Position numbers and translations under genes: made by a program | Origin: Eggerthellaceae bacterium UBA3686 | Lineage (GTDB): Bacteria > Actinomycetota > Coriobacteriia > Coriobacteriales > Eggerthellaceae | NCBI GenBank assembly: GCA_002371495.1 | Contig: DFIX01000003.1 | Coordinates: 69,292 to 133,291 of the forward strand | Direction of reading: 5' to 3' | DNA length: 64,000 bases | In this document: one piece after another, positions 1 to 9,612 of the stretch | Layout: each line of letters opens with the position of its first letter | Numbering within the stretch: position 1 is the first letter of the stretch | Notes under the pieces: model-generated | What the model saw: the letters and a program-made list of their open reading frames with translations, nothing else | Database searches by the model: none | What the model was told of the DNA's origin: nothing

Positions 1-487
1 GCGCGAACAGAACGATGGCAATCATCTGGAATACCGTTTTGAATTTTCCGACCATGCTCGCAGCGATTACAACGCCCTTTGACGCCGCCATCATTCTGAC
101 GCCAGAGACGATAAATTCTCGAGCTAGGATAATAAGCACGACCCATGTGGGAAGATCGCCAAGCTCCACGAGGCATATGAGCGCAGCCGCGACGAGAATC
201 TTATCTGCAAGAGGATCCATGAACTTCCCGAAATCGGTAATCTCGTTTCGACTGCGCGCAAGGTATCCATCGAGCCAATCGGTTCCGGAAATGACCACGA
301 AAATGCTAGCGGCGATTATAGACTTCCAGTCATTGCTGAAGCCGAGTCCAAACCCGAACCATTCGGGCCATGGCGCTAGAAGAGCCGCAACGAATACGGG
401 AACGAGTAGGATTCTCGTTATCGTTATAGCATTTGAAGGCGTGGCGATCTCTGGTCGCTTGGCTTCGTTGGTTGGGTCCGTGCTCAC
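1..487 (-). CDS. pgsA: CDP-diacylglycerol--glycerol-3-phosphate 3-phosphatidyltransferase (partial)
   Basis: Integral membrane enzyme that joins CDP-diacylglycerol to glycerol 3-phosphate, the committed step to phosphatidylglycerol. The 3' end lies outside the window; about 162 residues are visible. The CDP-alcohol phosphotransferase signature is intact: DGYLAR followed by GKFMDPLAD, flanked by hydrophobic helices. The start is a GTG at 487 that overlaps the rimO stop codon (GTGA), so translation is probably coupled to rimO. The N-terminal 20 residues are polar (STDPTNEAKRPE). It is the last visible gene of a minus-strand series ftsK, rodZ-like, yajQ, rimO, pgsA. Family assignment is secure; pgsA rather than a related phosphatidyltransferase is inferred from sequence and context. 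Confidence 0.9.
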   Translation of the reverse strand, partial: MSTDPTNEAKRPEIATPSNAITITRILLVPVFVAALLAPWPEWFGFGLGFSNDWKSIIAASIFVVISGTDWLDGYLARSRNEITDFGKFMDPLADKILVAAALICLVELGDLPTWVVLIILAREFIVSGVRMMAASKGVVIAASMVGKFKTVFQMIAIVLFA

Positions 488-1806
488 GGTTCGACCGAGC
501 CTTCCATCTCGTAGAGCAAAACGTCACTTATGGTTACTGTTACGATGTCACCTGGTTTGCCGTATGGTATATAGGTGACGCCATCGACATCGGGCGCTTG
601 GCACATGGCCCGACCGTATAGCTGGCCATCTTCCTCGCAACCGCAGACAAGCACGTCCATCGATGTGCCGATTCTCGCTTGAATCCGCGGGGCGCATACG
701 GCATCCGCAAGATCCCGCAGCGTCTGCGCGCGAGAAGCCTTCTCATCATCGTCGAGCTGTCCTTCGAGCGAATAAGCTCGCGTACCCTCTTCACGAGAAT
801 AAGCGAAAACGCCTATGTAATCGAGCTCGCTTTCTTCTACGAAATCGCAAAGCTCCTCGAAATCCTCTTCGGTTTCACCTGGATATCCGGCAATGAGGGT
901 GGTGCGAAGCGTTGCATTGGGAATCCGCGCGCGGATGCGGTCGATAAGTGCCCGATACTCGTCTGAAGATCCTTTTCGATTCATGCTCTTCAATATGCGC
1001 TGATTCGCGTGTTGAAACGGTATGTCGAAATAATTGCAGATGTTTTCGTGGGTGCTGACCGTATCTATCAGCTCGTCGGTGACCCCTTCGGGCTGTATGT
1101 ACATAACCCTGAACCAAACGTCAGGCCAATCTTCCGCGAGGTTGGCTAGCAACGCAGCAAGGTTCGAAGGTTCTTCGAAGTCCGCGCCCCAGCGACCGGT
1201 ATCTTGGGCTATTAGGACGATTTCGTGCGCTCCTTCGCTCACGACGCGTTCGACTTCGAGCCTGATGTCATCGAGAGCATAGGAATGGTAACGGCCGCGG
1301 ATGTACGGGATAGTGCAATAAGCGCAGAACCTGTCGCAACCGTCTGAGATTTTCACGTACGCCGAGACGCGTCCTGCGGTGAGGCCTGTAACGAGCTCGG
1401 TTCCCGACCCGACAAGTCGCTCGATGCCGAATAGGTCATCAAGCGTGGCCACGATGTCCTTCTCGGCGCCGCATGCCACGAAACTCGAGACTTCAGGCAG
1501 CTCTTCTGCCAGGGCATCGCCATATCGTGCTGGCATGCACCCGGCAACGATGAGCTTTGCGCGCCCGCTTGCTACAGAATCGAAATCTGCTACCTCGAGT
1601 ATGGCCTCGATGCTCTCTTCGGTTGCCGCCTGAATAAACGAGCAGGTGTTAACCACTACCGCATCAGCCGACTCGGGGTCTTCCTCTATTTCGTAACCGT
1701 TCGCCGCTAGCCGCGTGGCCATATGGTCGCTATCGACCTCGTTCTTGGCGCAGCCCATTGTGACGAAGGCTACAGTTGCTATGGGGCTCGTCTTCTGCGA
1801 AGTCAT
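484..1806 (-). CDS. rimO: Ribosomal protein S12 methylthiotransferase RimO
   Basis: Radical SAM enzyme that adds a methylthio group to an aspartate of ribosomal protein S12. The N-terminal UPF0004 domain has three cysteines (C19 in MGCAKN, C55 in NTCSF, C90 in AGCMP) for one Fe-S cluster. The radical SAM triad is C157, C161 and C164 in DGCDRFCAYC. The C-terminal about 70 residues form the TRAM domain. At 440 aa it has the normal family length. KNEVDSDHM after the first cysteine is typical of RimO and separates it from MiaB and MtaB; a second methylthiotransferase, MtaB, is encoded at 19150. It starts 7 nt after yajQ ends and overlaps pgsA. Confidence 0.95.
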   Translation of the reverse strand: MTSQKTSPIATVAFVTMGCAKNEVDSDHMATRLAANGYEIEEDPESADAVVVNTCSFIQAATEESIEAILEVADFDSVASGRAKLIVAGCMPARYGDALAEELPEVSSFVACGAEKDIVATLDDLFGIERLVGSGTELVTGLTAGRVSAYVKISDGCDRFCAYCTIPYIRGRYHSYALDDIRLEVERVVSEGAHEIVLIAQDTGRWGADFEEPSNLAALLANLAEDWPDVWFRVMYIQPEGVTDELIDTVSTHENICNYFDIPFQHANQRILKSMNRKGSSDEYRALIDRIRARIPNATLRTTLIAGYPGETEEDFEELCDFVEESELDYIGVFAYSREEGTRAYSLEGQLDDDEKASRAQTLRDLADAVCAPRIQARIGTSMDVLVCGCEEDGQLYGRAMCQAPDVDGVTYIPYGKPGDIVTVTISDVLLYEMEGSVEP

Positions 1807-1813
1807 ACCCGCC

Positions 1814-2311
1814 CTATCGGTAATTAACGTACTGGAGCGGCTGGCCGTAGTCCTGGCCCTTCAGAAAGCCTATGACCTCTTGCAGCGTATCGCGGGATGC
1901 AGAGCTTACGCGAAGGTGATCGCCTTCGATTTGAACCTTGACCTTGAGCTTTAGCGCTTTAATGTCTTTGTTGATCTTGCCAGCTGTGTCTTTGTCGATG
2001 CCTTCAACGATCGTAGCCGTTTTAACAACAGATTGCCCTGCAGCAGGTTGCGAGGCGCCCCATTTGACCGCAGCGAGGTCGATACCGCGCTTTACAAGCT
2101 TTGAGCCTATGATATCTACTACTTGCCCGGCGACAAAATCGCTCGGGGCCTTGATTGTCATGGTCTTTCCCGCTTTGTCGAGCGAAATCTGCGCTCCCGA
2201 GTCCTTTAGATCGTAACGCTGCGATAGTTCCTTCTTCGCCTGCTGAAAAGCATTGTCAACTTCCTGCATCTCGATGGTCGACACAACGTCAAATGAAGAT
2301 TCCTTAGCCAT
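1814..2311 (-). CDS. yajQ: YajQ family nucleotide-binding protein
   Basis: A 165-aa YajQ (UPF0234) protein. Family members have two ferredoxin-like folds in tandem and bind cyclic di-GMP or nucleic acid in some species; the role here is not known. The N-terminus (SSFDVVSTIEMQEVDNAF) and the KRYD-like QRYDLK segment are diagnostic of the family. It lies 41 nt downstream of the rodZ-like gene and 7 nt upstream of rimO, so it is probably cotranscribed with both. The ATG at 2311 follows AAGGAGG, a strong ribosome binding site. No cyclic di-GMP enzyme is encoded in the window. Confidence 0.9.
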   Translation of the reverse strand: MAKESSFDVVSTIEMQEVDNAFQQAKKELSQRYDLKDSGAQISLDKAGKTMTIKAPSDFVAGQVVDIIGSKLVKRGIDLAAVKWGASQPAAGQSVVKTATIVEGIDKDTAGKINKDIKALKLKVKVQIEGDHLRVSSASRDTLQEVIGFLKGQDYGQPLQYVNYR

Positions 2312-2351
2312 AGTTCCTCCTTGGCCTCAGATAAAAGTGCTGAATGCACCT

Positions 2352-3800
2352 CTATTGCGTACTATCCTGCGTTTCTTCGACATAACCGCCGTCGTCCTCG
2401 GTGTAATCGCCGGCGTACTCTTCGGTGTAGACAGGCTCTTCGTAGTATTCCTCTTCGGCGGGAGCCTCTTCCTCGGTCTGCTGCTCTTCTTCAAGTGCTG
2501 CTTCGTTAGCCTGACGATCCGCGTCTGTCATAAGCGATTCGTCGTAATTAACTGACTGCTCGTAACTCTGCTGATTCGATTGCGTACTGACCGAAGTTGA
2601 GTTTGCGCTGTTGGCGCTTGCGCTTGCAGCCGAGGTTTGAGTCGTGGTCGTGGTCGTGCGCGCAGCAGCTCCGCTTATGCCGTGCTCGGCATTCCATTTC
2701 TGCAGGATGGATGGGAAATCGACCGTGTACGCATACATAGAGTTGTACTGCTGATCGACCTTCATCGTCACGGCCGTGCCGTCTACGGTCAGGTTCAGCG
2801 TCTCGGGGCTATACGTCGTGATGACCCAAACGCCGGTAACATCAACGCTTCTCTCGACGGGGCCAGTGAGCATTTCGGGCGTCATTTGGCCATCCAGGTA
2901 AGTCTCGACGTAGCATTCTTTGCCAGAAGGAACAGAGTATATGACCCGCGCGCTTGTAGGCGCCAGCTCGACGGCAGCAGACGAGGCCGCGGCGCTCGAA
3001 CTGTCCCCAGTCGTGTCGGCAACGCCGGAAACCGGAAGCTGAGCCACATCGTCCTGCTTTTGGTCACCATGACCGCCGAATACGGCGAACGCTATGGCGA
3101 CGATAATAATTAGTAGTATTACGCCCGCGATGATCAGGGCGATACGTGAGTGCAGGATGTTCTGCAGAAAACCAGGGACGCGCGAAGCGGGCCACGAGTT
3201 TGGCGTTTGCCCTGCATACACGCTCCTACCCTGCTGGCGGCCCGAAGCCTGCTCATCGAGGAAACTGAAGTTGGAAGTGTCGTAGCCCGAATGATGACTC
3301 AAAAAGTCGCGGTCAGACTTGCCCTCGCGTGGGGTCCGCTCGCGCGTTACGCCGTAATCGTCGCGAGCAAAACGGGTACCGTCATCATAGAGCACGCGCG
3401 TTGCCGACGTGACCCCACTTCGGATAGTCGATATGCGGTCCGATTCGTAGCTACGGTTAGTCGAAAGCGTCTGAGCTGCGCGCGAACGCGAACGGCGGGA
3501 TTCACGCTCCATGTTGAAGCCACTCGAAGGGGCGCTACCGCGAGCGCGTTCTACCTGGTTGGCATAGGCCTCGTCGAGATACATGTTGACGATTTCTGTC
3601 GGATTCAGCCCCAGCAGTCTTGCATAGGCGTTGACCATGTTGCGGGTGTATCCGCGCGGCGGCATAGCCGAGAAATCGCCAGCTTCGATCGCACGTAGAA
3701 TATCGGGTCGTATGCGCAGACGGCGCGCTACGGTGTTCAGGTCGTAGCCCTTCCGCTCGCGTGCTTCGCGAAGCACTTTCCCAGAAGTTGTTTGAGCCAC
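2352..3800 (-). CDS. RodZ-like helix-turn-helix membrane protein
   Basis: A 482-aa single-pass protein with RodZ architecture. Residues about 5-70 form an XRE-like HTH (SGKVLREARERKGYDLNTVARRL). Residues 71-215 are a polar Arg/Ser-rich linker. Residues about 220-242 are a membrane helix (ALIIAGVILLIIIVAIAF). Residues about 270-360 form a DUF4115 beta domain, followed by a Thr/Ser tract and a Glu/Tyr-rich acidic tail. In other bacteria RodZ links MreB to the cell-wall elongation machinery. No mreB is visible, so the partner is unknown. It lies 21 nt downstream of ftsK, a common pairing in Gram-positive genomes. The acidic tail of about 80 residues is longer than usual. Confidence 0.8.
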   Translation of the reverse strand: MAQTTSGKVLREARERKGYDLNTVARRLRIRPDILRAIEAGDFSAMPPRGYTRNMVNAYARLLGLNPTEIVNMYLDEAYANQVERARGSAPSSGFNMERESRRSRSRAAQTLSTNRSYESDRISTIRSGVTSATRVLYDDGTRFARDDYGVTRERTPREGKSDRDFLSHHSGYDTSNFSFLDEQASGRQQGRSVYAGQTPNSWPASRVPGFLQNILHSRIALIIAGVILLIIIVAIAFAVFGGHGDQKQDDVAQLPVSGVADTTGDSSSAAASSAAVELAPTSARVIYSVPSGKECYVETYLDGQMTPEMLTGPVERSVDVTGVWVITTYSPETLNLTVDGTAVTMKVDQQYNSMYAYTVDFPSILQKWNAEHGISGAAARTTTTTTQTSAASASANSANSTSVSTQSNQQSYEQSVNYDESLMTDADRQANEAALEEEQQTEEEAPAEEEYYEEPVYTEEYAGDYTEDDGGYVEETQDSTQ

Positions 3801-3821
3801 TTCGCCCTCCTAATGTCAAAT

Positions 3822-6347
3822 CTATTCGTCGGCTTGCTCGAACGCCTTCAGGGTTTCGAGCTCCATGGCATCGACGAGCACATCGCGGGGCTTGCTTCCG
3901 TTCGGCGGCCCCACGACTCCTTTTTCCTCAAGCATGTCCATTATACGGCCAGCGCGCGAATAACCCACCTTGAGCTTGCGTTGTATGTTTGATGTGGAGC
4001 CGAGCCCACTTGCAACGACGATTTCCGCGGCTTCCCAGATGAGTGGGTCGTCTCCCCCGCCTCCCGAGCCACCCGAACCATCGGGCATCGTATCGCCGAG
4101 CGATATGAGGTTGGTCTTTAGGATTTCGGAATGATACTCGGGTTCGCCCTGCGACTTGACCGCTTGGACGACAGCCTCGATTTCCTCGTCGGACGTGAAG
4201 CACCCCTGCACGCGAAGAGGCTTACCGAGCTCGGGTTTCGAGAGCAGGAGGTCACCTAATCCGATGAGGCTTTCGGCGCCAGACGTGTCGAGGATGACGC
4301 GGCTATCAAGGCCCGAGGCGACGTTGTAGGCAATTCGCGTCGTGATATTGGCCTTAATGAGCCCCGTCACGACATTGGCTGACGGTCGCTGCGTCGCCAC
4401 AATCAGATGAATGCCAGCCGCACGGGCAAGTTGCGCAATTCGGCTGATTGAAAACTCAACCTCTTTGCCGACATTCATCATCAAGTCAGCGAGCTCATCG
4501 ATTACGATGACGATGTAAGGCATTGAAGCGTCGATGAATTGCTGATGCGATTGCGGAATCTTGTTAGAAGCCAGCGCGCCGTCATCGATCATATCGCGTA
4601 ATTTCCCCGAAGCAACGAGCTGGTTGTAAGAACCGATGTTTCGAACACCTACAGCCTGGAACGTCTTGAGCCTCAGCTCCATTTCGGCAACGCCCCAAGA
4701 AAGCGCGCTCGCAGCTTCCTTGGGCTCGGTTACAACGGGCACGTACAGATGCGGAATGCCGTCGTACGGTGCGAACTCGACGCGTTTGGGGTCAATCATG
4801 ATGAAACGAACTTGTGAAGGCGTCGCGCGCATGAGGATCGACATTATCATGGCATTGATGCCTACTGATTTGCCCGAACCGGTCGTGCCGCCGATGAGCA
4901 AGTGGGGCATCTTCGCAAGGTCCTCGGTAATGGCATTTCCCTCGACGTCTTTGCCGATAGCAACCTGAAGAGGCCCGCCCTGTATTTCTTTTAGGATATC
5001 GCCTAAAAGAACGGTCTCGCGCGTAGCGTTCGGCACCTCGATGCCAACGTAATGCGTACCAGGAATCGGCGCGAAGATGCGAACGCCGGGAGCGGCAAGT
5101 GCCAAGGCTATATCGTCGTTTAACGCCGTAAGGCGGCTCACGCGCACGCCAGGAGGCAGGTCAACTTCGAACAATGTAACTGTAGGGCCGGCAATCCAAT
5201 CTACAACAGTGGCCATGATTCCGAAATCTTCCATGGTCTGCTGCAGTCGCGCAGCGGTTTCGGCAAGCTCGTTCTCAGCGGCCTTCGAGCGCTTCTTCTC
5301 ACGACTCGTTTTCAGAAGATCTCTGCTCGGAAGTATAAACGACGAATCAGACGCAACGGATTCGATTGCAGGCTCTGCAGCTTTTGCCGTTGTCGTCGCG
5401 GCTGTGGCCTTCGTCAGTTTTTGTTGCTCAGGATCTAGCTCCTGCGACCCGAGTTTGCGGGTCAACGATCGCGATTGCGCTTTGCCTCCATTCGGCGTGG
5501 AGCGCTGCCCTGTAACCTGATTATCGAGACGCGATGTCTTCGTACCACGTGGAGCAGCAATTTCGTCTTCACCAATCAGTAGGGTCTTTGCTGAACCATC
5601 GACGACAGGCGAATGTTTCATGCGCGCCGGCATTGCGGGAACGTATCCAGTATCGGGCAAAACACCGAGCTCCTGCTCTTCGCGATCTTCGGCAAGGCGC
5701 CGTTTGGCCTCGACAATTTCGAAAAGCTTTCGGACCGAGAATCCGATGATGGCAAAGCCGATAGCCATGATTCCTATCGCCAGCACAACCGACACGGGAA
5801 GGCCCAGGCAAGTGAGCCCAACCCACGCAGGACCCGCACCAAGATAGCCTCCACGATATATTACCTGTTTATCGGAAAGAAGTTCGCCGGTTACGCCCTG
5901 CGAGTCAAGGGCGCCAGGTGTAAACAGCGCTACGAGCACGAGTAACCCGAAAAAGATGATGCAGAGCCCCAAGACGATGCGTGTAGGCATGCGTTCGTTT
6001 TCGAATTTGGCAACAAAAGTAGCAGCGACTATGACTAGGAGTATCGGTAGCAGGTATGCCCCGATGCCGAAAACCATGCGCAAGGCAAGCGAAAGGAACG
6101 ATGTTACGACGGCGTTGGTGGGCCATGCGACAATCAGGATAAGCGCCAAAGCGGCTACAGCGCAGACAATTGCGCTTATATTGCGATGGGCTGTATCGGT
6201 TATTATGGGATCGCGAGCAGGTTGCGGCTTGGTAGGCTGAGAGGCTCTCGCCTTCTGCGAGGGCGACGCGGCCTTCTTCCTCGCAGCGCCTTGCGAGCTT
6301 GGCGGTTTTCGCGCAGTTGGCTTCTTTGCTGATGATTTGCTTGCCAC
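3822..6347 (-). CDS. ftsK: DNA translocase FtsK/SpoIIIE
   Basis: Membrane-anchored hexameric motor that moves chromosome ends through the closing septum and supports dimer resolution. It is 841 aa long. The first 50 residues are Lys/Ala/Pro-rich. Several membrane helices follow (about 60-220). A variable linker precedes the motor domain, which has Walker A GGTTGSGKS near residue 487 and Walker B VIVIDELADLM. The C-terminal gamma winged helix (SNIQRKLKVGYSRAGRIMD), which reads KOPS-type polar sequences in relatives, is intact. The start is a GTG at 6347 behind AAGGAAC. It is divergent from udk and heads the ftsK to pgsA series. Confidence 0.95.
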   Translation of the reverse strand: MASKSSAKKPTARKPPSSQGAARKKAASPSQKARASQPTKPQPARDPIITDTAHRNISAIVCAVAALALILIVAWPTNAVVTSFLSLALRMVFGIGAYLLPILLVIVAATFVAKFENERMPTRIVLGLCIIFFGLLVLVALFTPGALDSQGVTGELLSDKQVIYRGGYLGAGPAWVGLTCLGLPVSVVLAIGIMAIGFAIIGFSVRKLFEIVEAKRRLAEDREEQELGVLPDTGYVPAMPARMKHSPVVDGSAKTLLIGEDEIAAPRGTKTSRLDNQVTGQRSTPNGGKAQSRSLTRKLGSQELDPEQQKLTKATAATTTAKAAEPAIESVASDSSFILPSRDLLKTSREKKRSKAAENELAETAARLQQTMEDFGIMATVVDWIAGPTVTLFEVDLPPGVRVSRLTALNDDIALALAAPGVRIFAPIPGTHYVGIEVPNATRETVLLGDILKEIQGGPLQVAIGKDVEGNAITEDLAKMPHLLIGGTTGSGKSVGINAMIMSILMRATPSQVRFIMIDPKRVEFAPYDGIPHLYVPVVTEPKEAASALSWGVAEMELRLKTFQAVGVRNIGSYNQLVASGKLRDMIDDGALASNKIPQSHQQFIDASMPYIVIVIDELADLMMNVGKEVEFSISRIAQLARAAGIHLIVATQRPSANVVTGLIKANITTRIAYNVASGLDSRVILDTSGAESLIGLGDLLLSKPELGKPLRVQGCFTSDEEIEAVVQAVKSQGEPEYHSEILKTNLISLGDTMPDGSGGSGGGGDDPLIWEAAEIVVASGLGSTSNIQRKLKVGYSRAGRIMDMLEEKGVVGPPNGSKPRDVLVDAMELETLKAFEQADE

Positions 6348-6596
6348 GTTGTTGGTTCCTTTGTAGTGCGATTATGTGGTGCTTTAACCCATCTATTATA
6401 AGCGATTACTCCCTCCGCGAAATTCGAGACCACAAAGCAATCAAAGGTGTGTCTTTGGCTGGTAGTAAACACAAGACCGCACTTCTTGGTAAAAATATAT
6501 TTCTAATAGGCTGAATCCAAGAGTAATGGGGCATACTGCTGAGCAAGTGAGCTTACGTTATGAACTCGAATCGTGGATGAAAACCGAGGGAGTCAT

Positions 6597-7271
6597 ATGA
6601 TCATACCTGAGCGTGGACTTACCGATAGCAGAAAACTAGAAAACGGGCAGGCTCGATCCGGCACCTTAATTGTCGGTATTACAGGTGGAAGCGGATCCGG
6701 GAAATCGGAATTTGCTAAACGACTAAGCAAGCGGCTAGGTCCGCTTGCCGTTTCGCTCTCGCACGATGATTACTACAAACATCTCCCGAGCATGACGCGC
6801 GAAGAAGCCGAGGTTTACGATTTCGACAGCCCTGATGCGCTCGATACTCACTTGCTCGTCGAGCATCTAAAAACGCTCAGGGAAGGACACCCTGTCGACG
6901 TGCCCTCGTACAACTTTGCCGATCACGCACGGGTAGAGGATGCCCGTCATGTGGAGCCGTCGCCTATTATCATTGTAGAGGGGCTCCTCATCATGTGCAT
7001 TCCGGAGCTCCGCAGTATGCTTGACCTTACTATATTCATCGACGTTGACTCCGACTTGCGAGTGCTTAGGCGAATCAAGAGGGACTGCCAGGATCGTGGT
7101 GCGGATTTGGAGCGTGCTATTCACTTGTACCAGAGCACCTCTAGGCCCGCACACGAAAAGCTCGTCGAGCCCTTCAAGAAGACTGCTGACATAATCGTTC
7201 CCGACGCGATGAACGACTTGGCGCTTGAATTGATCGCATCGGGAATCGAAAGCATGCAAGCTTCAGCCTGA
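6597..7271 (+). CDS. udk: Uridine/cytidine kinase
   Basis: Phosphorylates uridine and cytidine to UMP and CMP in pyrimidine salvage. The P-loop GITGGSGSGKSEF is near the N-terminus, followed by SHDDYYK, the substrate-side YDFDSPDALD segment and IVEGLL. I chose ATG 6597 because GAGGGAG stands four bases upstream; an in-frame GTG at 6573 would add eight residues but has no ribosome binding site. The protein is 224 aa, close to the usual 205-230. It stands alone on the plus strand, divergent from ftsK and convergent with the RNase J gene, with only about 50 nt to the latter. It complements the de novo pyr genes further along. Confidence 0.92.
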   Translation: MIIPERGLTDSRKLENGQARSGTLIVGITGGSGSGKSEFAKRLSKRLGPLAVSLSHDDYYKHLPSMTREEAEVYDFDSPDALDTHLLVEHLKTLREGHPVDVPSYNFADHARVEDARHVEPSPIIIVEGLLIMCIPELRSMLDLTIFIDVDSDLRVLRRIKRDCQDRGADLERAIHLYQSTSRPAHEKLVEPFKKTADIIVPDAMNDLALELIASGIESMQASA

Positions 7272-7322
7272 CGCCAACCGTGACTCGAGCGCGACCGTGG
7301 TTTATTCGATTGCGTAGCTCTT

Positions 7323-9188
7323 TTAAATCTCGAGGATTGTGGCTACTGCCATCGGGCGCTGTTTCGTACGCTCCCAGAGCAGGTTGAGAAGCGTATCGCG
7401 GCCAATCTTCTTAAGCTCGATTGCGGTGGCACCACGCGAGAGGTGCTTCTTCAGCGCAGCTTCGACAACGTCAATCGCTTCGGCGGCTACATAGGGATCG
7501 TCTCCACCGGTAATGCCGTGCATTTCGATGGCGACAGGAGCCATGAGTTTCCGCTGGGTCATTGACACCGCAGCGCTCAACGCAGCAAAGCCCTGAGCGC
7601 CTAATGTCACACGCTCGTCGAGTACGTCACGCGACGTGTCGCCAACCGATAGGCCATCGACGTAGACAACACCGCTCTGGACCCGTTCTCCCAACGTGAC
7701 GCCTTCGTCCCCGAGCACGAGCGTTTCGCCGTTTTCGCAGATGAAAATGTTCTCGACGGGAACTCCGGTTTCCTCGGCCAGGAGCGCGTGCGCTCGCAGG
7801 TGCGAAGCCTCGCCATGGACAGGCATAAAAGCGCGCGGTTGCGCAATCGAGAGCACCAACTTGAGTTCTTCTGCGCCCGCATGCCCCGAGACGTGCACCA
7901 TGGCCCTCGACTTGTCATACACGTCGGCACCGATTTTCGAGAGCAGGTTGATAACGCGCGTAACGGCCTTCTCGTTCCCCGGTACGGGCGTGGCTGAGAT
8001 TATGACCGTGTCACCTTCTTCTATCTCGATAGTGCGGTGCAAGCCTCCAGCAATCCGCGAAAGGGCCGACAGGGGCTCACCCTGAGAGCCCGTGCACATG
8101 ACGACGATCTTCTCGGGCGGAATGCCGGCAAGCTCGTACGCGTCGACGAGGTCTTTGTCATCGATATCGAGGTAACCGAGCTTGCGCGCGATGTCAGTGT
8201 TTTGAATCATCGAGCGACCTGTTACGACGACCTTACGACCGCAGGCGACCGCCGCATCGCAGATCTGCTGCATGCGGTGAATATGGCTTGCGAACGACGC
8301 GACGATGACGCGACCCTGAGCCTGTGCGATGATCTTGTGAAGGTTCTTCCCCACTTCGCGCTCGGACGGCGTGAACGAGTTCTTCATGGCATTGGTCGAG
8401 TCAGAAAGCATAAGATCGACGCCTGCCTGGCCGAAGCGCGCAAGAGCGCCGAAATCGGTCGTTACGCCGTCGATAGGCGTCTGATCGAGCTTGAAGTCGC
8501 CGGTATGCAGGACGTTTCCGGCGGGGCTCGTGAAGAAGATGCCAACAGAGCCTGGAATCGAGTGGTTTACGGCAAAGAACTCGGCCTCGATGCAGCCCAA
8601 CGATATCTTGTCGCCCGGCTTAATTTCGATGAGCTGGGCGTTCTTAATCTTGTGCTCGGCAAACTTTCCCTCGATCAGGCCAAGCGTCATCTTCGTACCG
8701 TAAATAGGTACGGGCTTGTCGAGGTCCTTGTACAAATAAGGCAAGCTGCCGGTATGGTCTTCGTGGCCGTGTGTGATGACAATGCCGCGCAGCTTGTCGG
8801 CGTGCTCGAGCACGTAGGTGTAATCAGGCAAAATCAAGTCGATGCCAGGATGATCGTCGTCGGGAAACATGAGCCCTGCATCATCAAGCACCATATCGTT
8901 ACCGCATTCGAACACCGTCATGTTCTTGCCGATGGCATCGAGACCTCCGAGTGGGATGACCTTGAGTTCGACGCCTTGTTTCTTCTGGCCTGACGAGCCG
9001 CGCTTACGCTTGCTCTTGTGGCCAGAACCCTCATCCTGCTTCTCGACGTCACGGGTGAGCGAAGGGCGCTCCTTCTCGATTTTCACATATTTGATCGTCT
9101 TGGTCTGACGTCCCTGACGGCGTTTACGCCCCTGGTTTTGGTCATGGTTGTTGACGCGCGAACTATCGTTCGCATTGTTTTGCGACAT
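7323..9188 (-). CDS. rnj: Ribonuclease J
   Basis: Metallo-beta-lactamase/beta-CASP nuclease with 5'-3' exo- and endoribonuclease activity in mRNA decay and rRNA maturation. The catalytic HGHEDH motif is near residue 138, with further beta-CASP motifs and the C-terminal domain. It is 621 aa. The core starts near residue 72; before it lies a basic low-complexity extension (GRKRRQGRQ, KSKRKRG). ATG 9188 follows GGAG at good spacing, so I prefer it over an ATG 30 nt upstream. Only one RNase J gene is visible. PNPase, encoded 3.6 kb upstream in the same direction, also has a basic tail (see findings). Confidence 0.95.
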   Translation of the reverse strand: MSQNNANDSSRVNNHDQNQGRKRRQGRQTKTIKYVKIEKERPSLTRDVEKQDEGSGHKSKRKRGSSGQKKQGVELKVIPLGGLDAIGKNMTVFECGNDMVLDDAGLMFPDDDHPGIDLILPDYTYVLEHADKLRGIVITHGHEDHTGSLPYLYKDLDKPVPIYGTKMTLGLIEGKFAEHKIKNAQLIEIKPGDKISLGCIEAEFFAVNHSIPGSVGIFFTSPAGNVLHTGDFKLDQTPIDGVTTDFGALARFGQAGVDLMLSDSTNAMKNSFTPSEREVGKNLHKIIAQAQGRVIVASFASHIHRMQQICDAAVACGRKVVVTGRSMIQNTDIARKLGYLDIDDKDLVDAYELAGIPPEKIVVMCTGSQGEPLSALSRIAGGLHRTIEIEEGDTVIISATPVPGNEKAVTRVINLLSKIGADVYDKSRAMVHVSGHAGAEELKLVLSIAQPRAFMPVHGEASHLRAHALLAEETGVPVENIFICENGETLVLGDEGVTLGERVQSGVVYVDGLSVGDTSRDVLDERVTLGAQGFAALSAAVSMTQRKLMAPVAIEMHGITGGDDPYVAAEAIDVVEAALKKHLSRGATAIELKKIGRDTLLNLLWERTKQRPMAVATILEI

Positions 9189-9612
9189 GTAAACTCCATT
9201 CTGTTCGCTCGTAGGCACAAACCTATTAAGCCTCGTGCGAATCGAGCTTCATACGTCCATATCTCTATTCATGGATGCATCTGCATCCTTAAAACATGGC
9301 TCTTGTTCAGAACCATGTATCGTCCAAATTCTCTTTGGCAAAACGCAAGAGCCAATTAGAGGTTTCACCAATACCGAACAGTGTGTCTTAGTCAATCGCC
9401 AAATTATGGCGCTATCCCAAGGCGACGAGCAAAACCGCTACGCAAGGATTCATTCCAGTTATATATGCACGGTCGTCGTTGGGTATCAGTATGCGGCAAA
9501 AGATTATGACCTGCAAAATGGCTAATTCTCTCGCTATTTGCAATTACATTATGGCAAATAGCGTCAAATATCGGGCTTCCCCCATTAAATAAGCTGAATA
9601 CTGCCAGAATTG
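9189..9612. other. 424-nt intergenic region with several dyads
   Basis: AT-richer than its flanks and lies between the RNase J start and the dapB stop. I see no convincing gene; an open frame at 9235-9525 on the plus strand has no ribosome binding site and no recognisable protein. Four dyads stand out: GGATGCA/TGCATCC (9273-9288), ACATGG/CCATGT (9294 to about 9325), CGCCAAATTATGGCG (9397-9411, imperfect) and the 10-bp repeat at 9532-9563. The RNase J promoter must lie here, but I cannot place it with confidence. Confidence 0.5.
9532..9563. repeat. Perfect 10-bp inverted repeat downstream of dapB
   Basis: CGCTATTTGC (9532-9541) and GCAAATAGCG (9554-9563) are perfect complements separated by 12 nt. 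It lies 50 nt beyond the dapB stop. It has no T-run on either strand, so it is either a non-canonical 3' hairpin or a protein-binding dyad. Confidence 0.6.

Noticed and set aside
8037..8993. 318-codon open frame opposite RNase J
   Set aside because: Antisense to a certain gene; no family motif.
9235..9525. 96-codon open frame in the RNase J-dapB gap
   Set aside because: No ribosome binding site and no recognisable composition; the gap has several dyads that explain the structure better.
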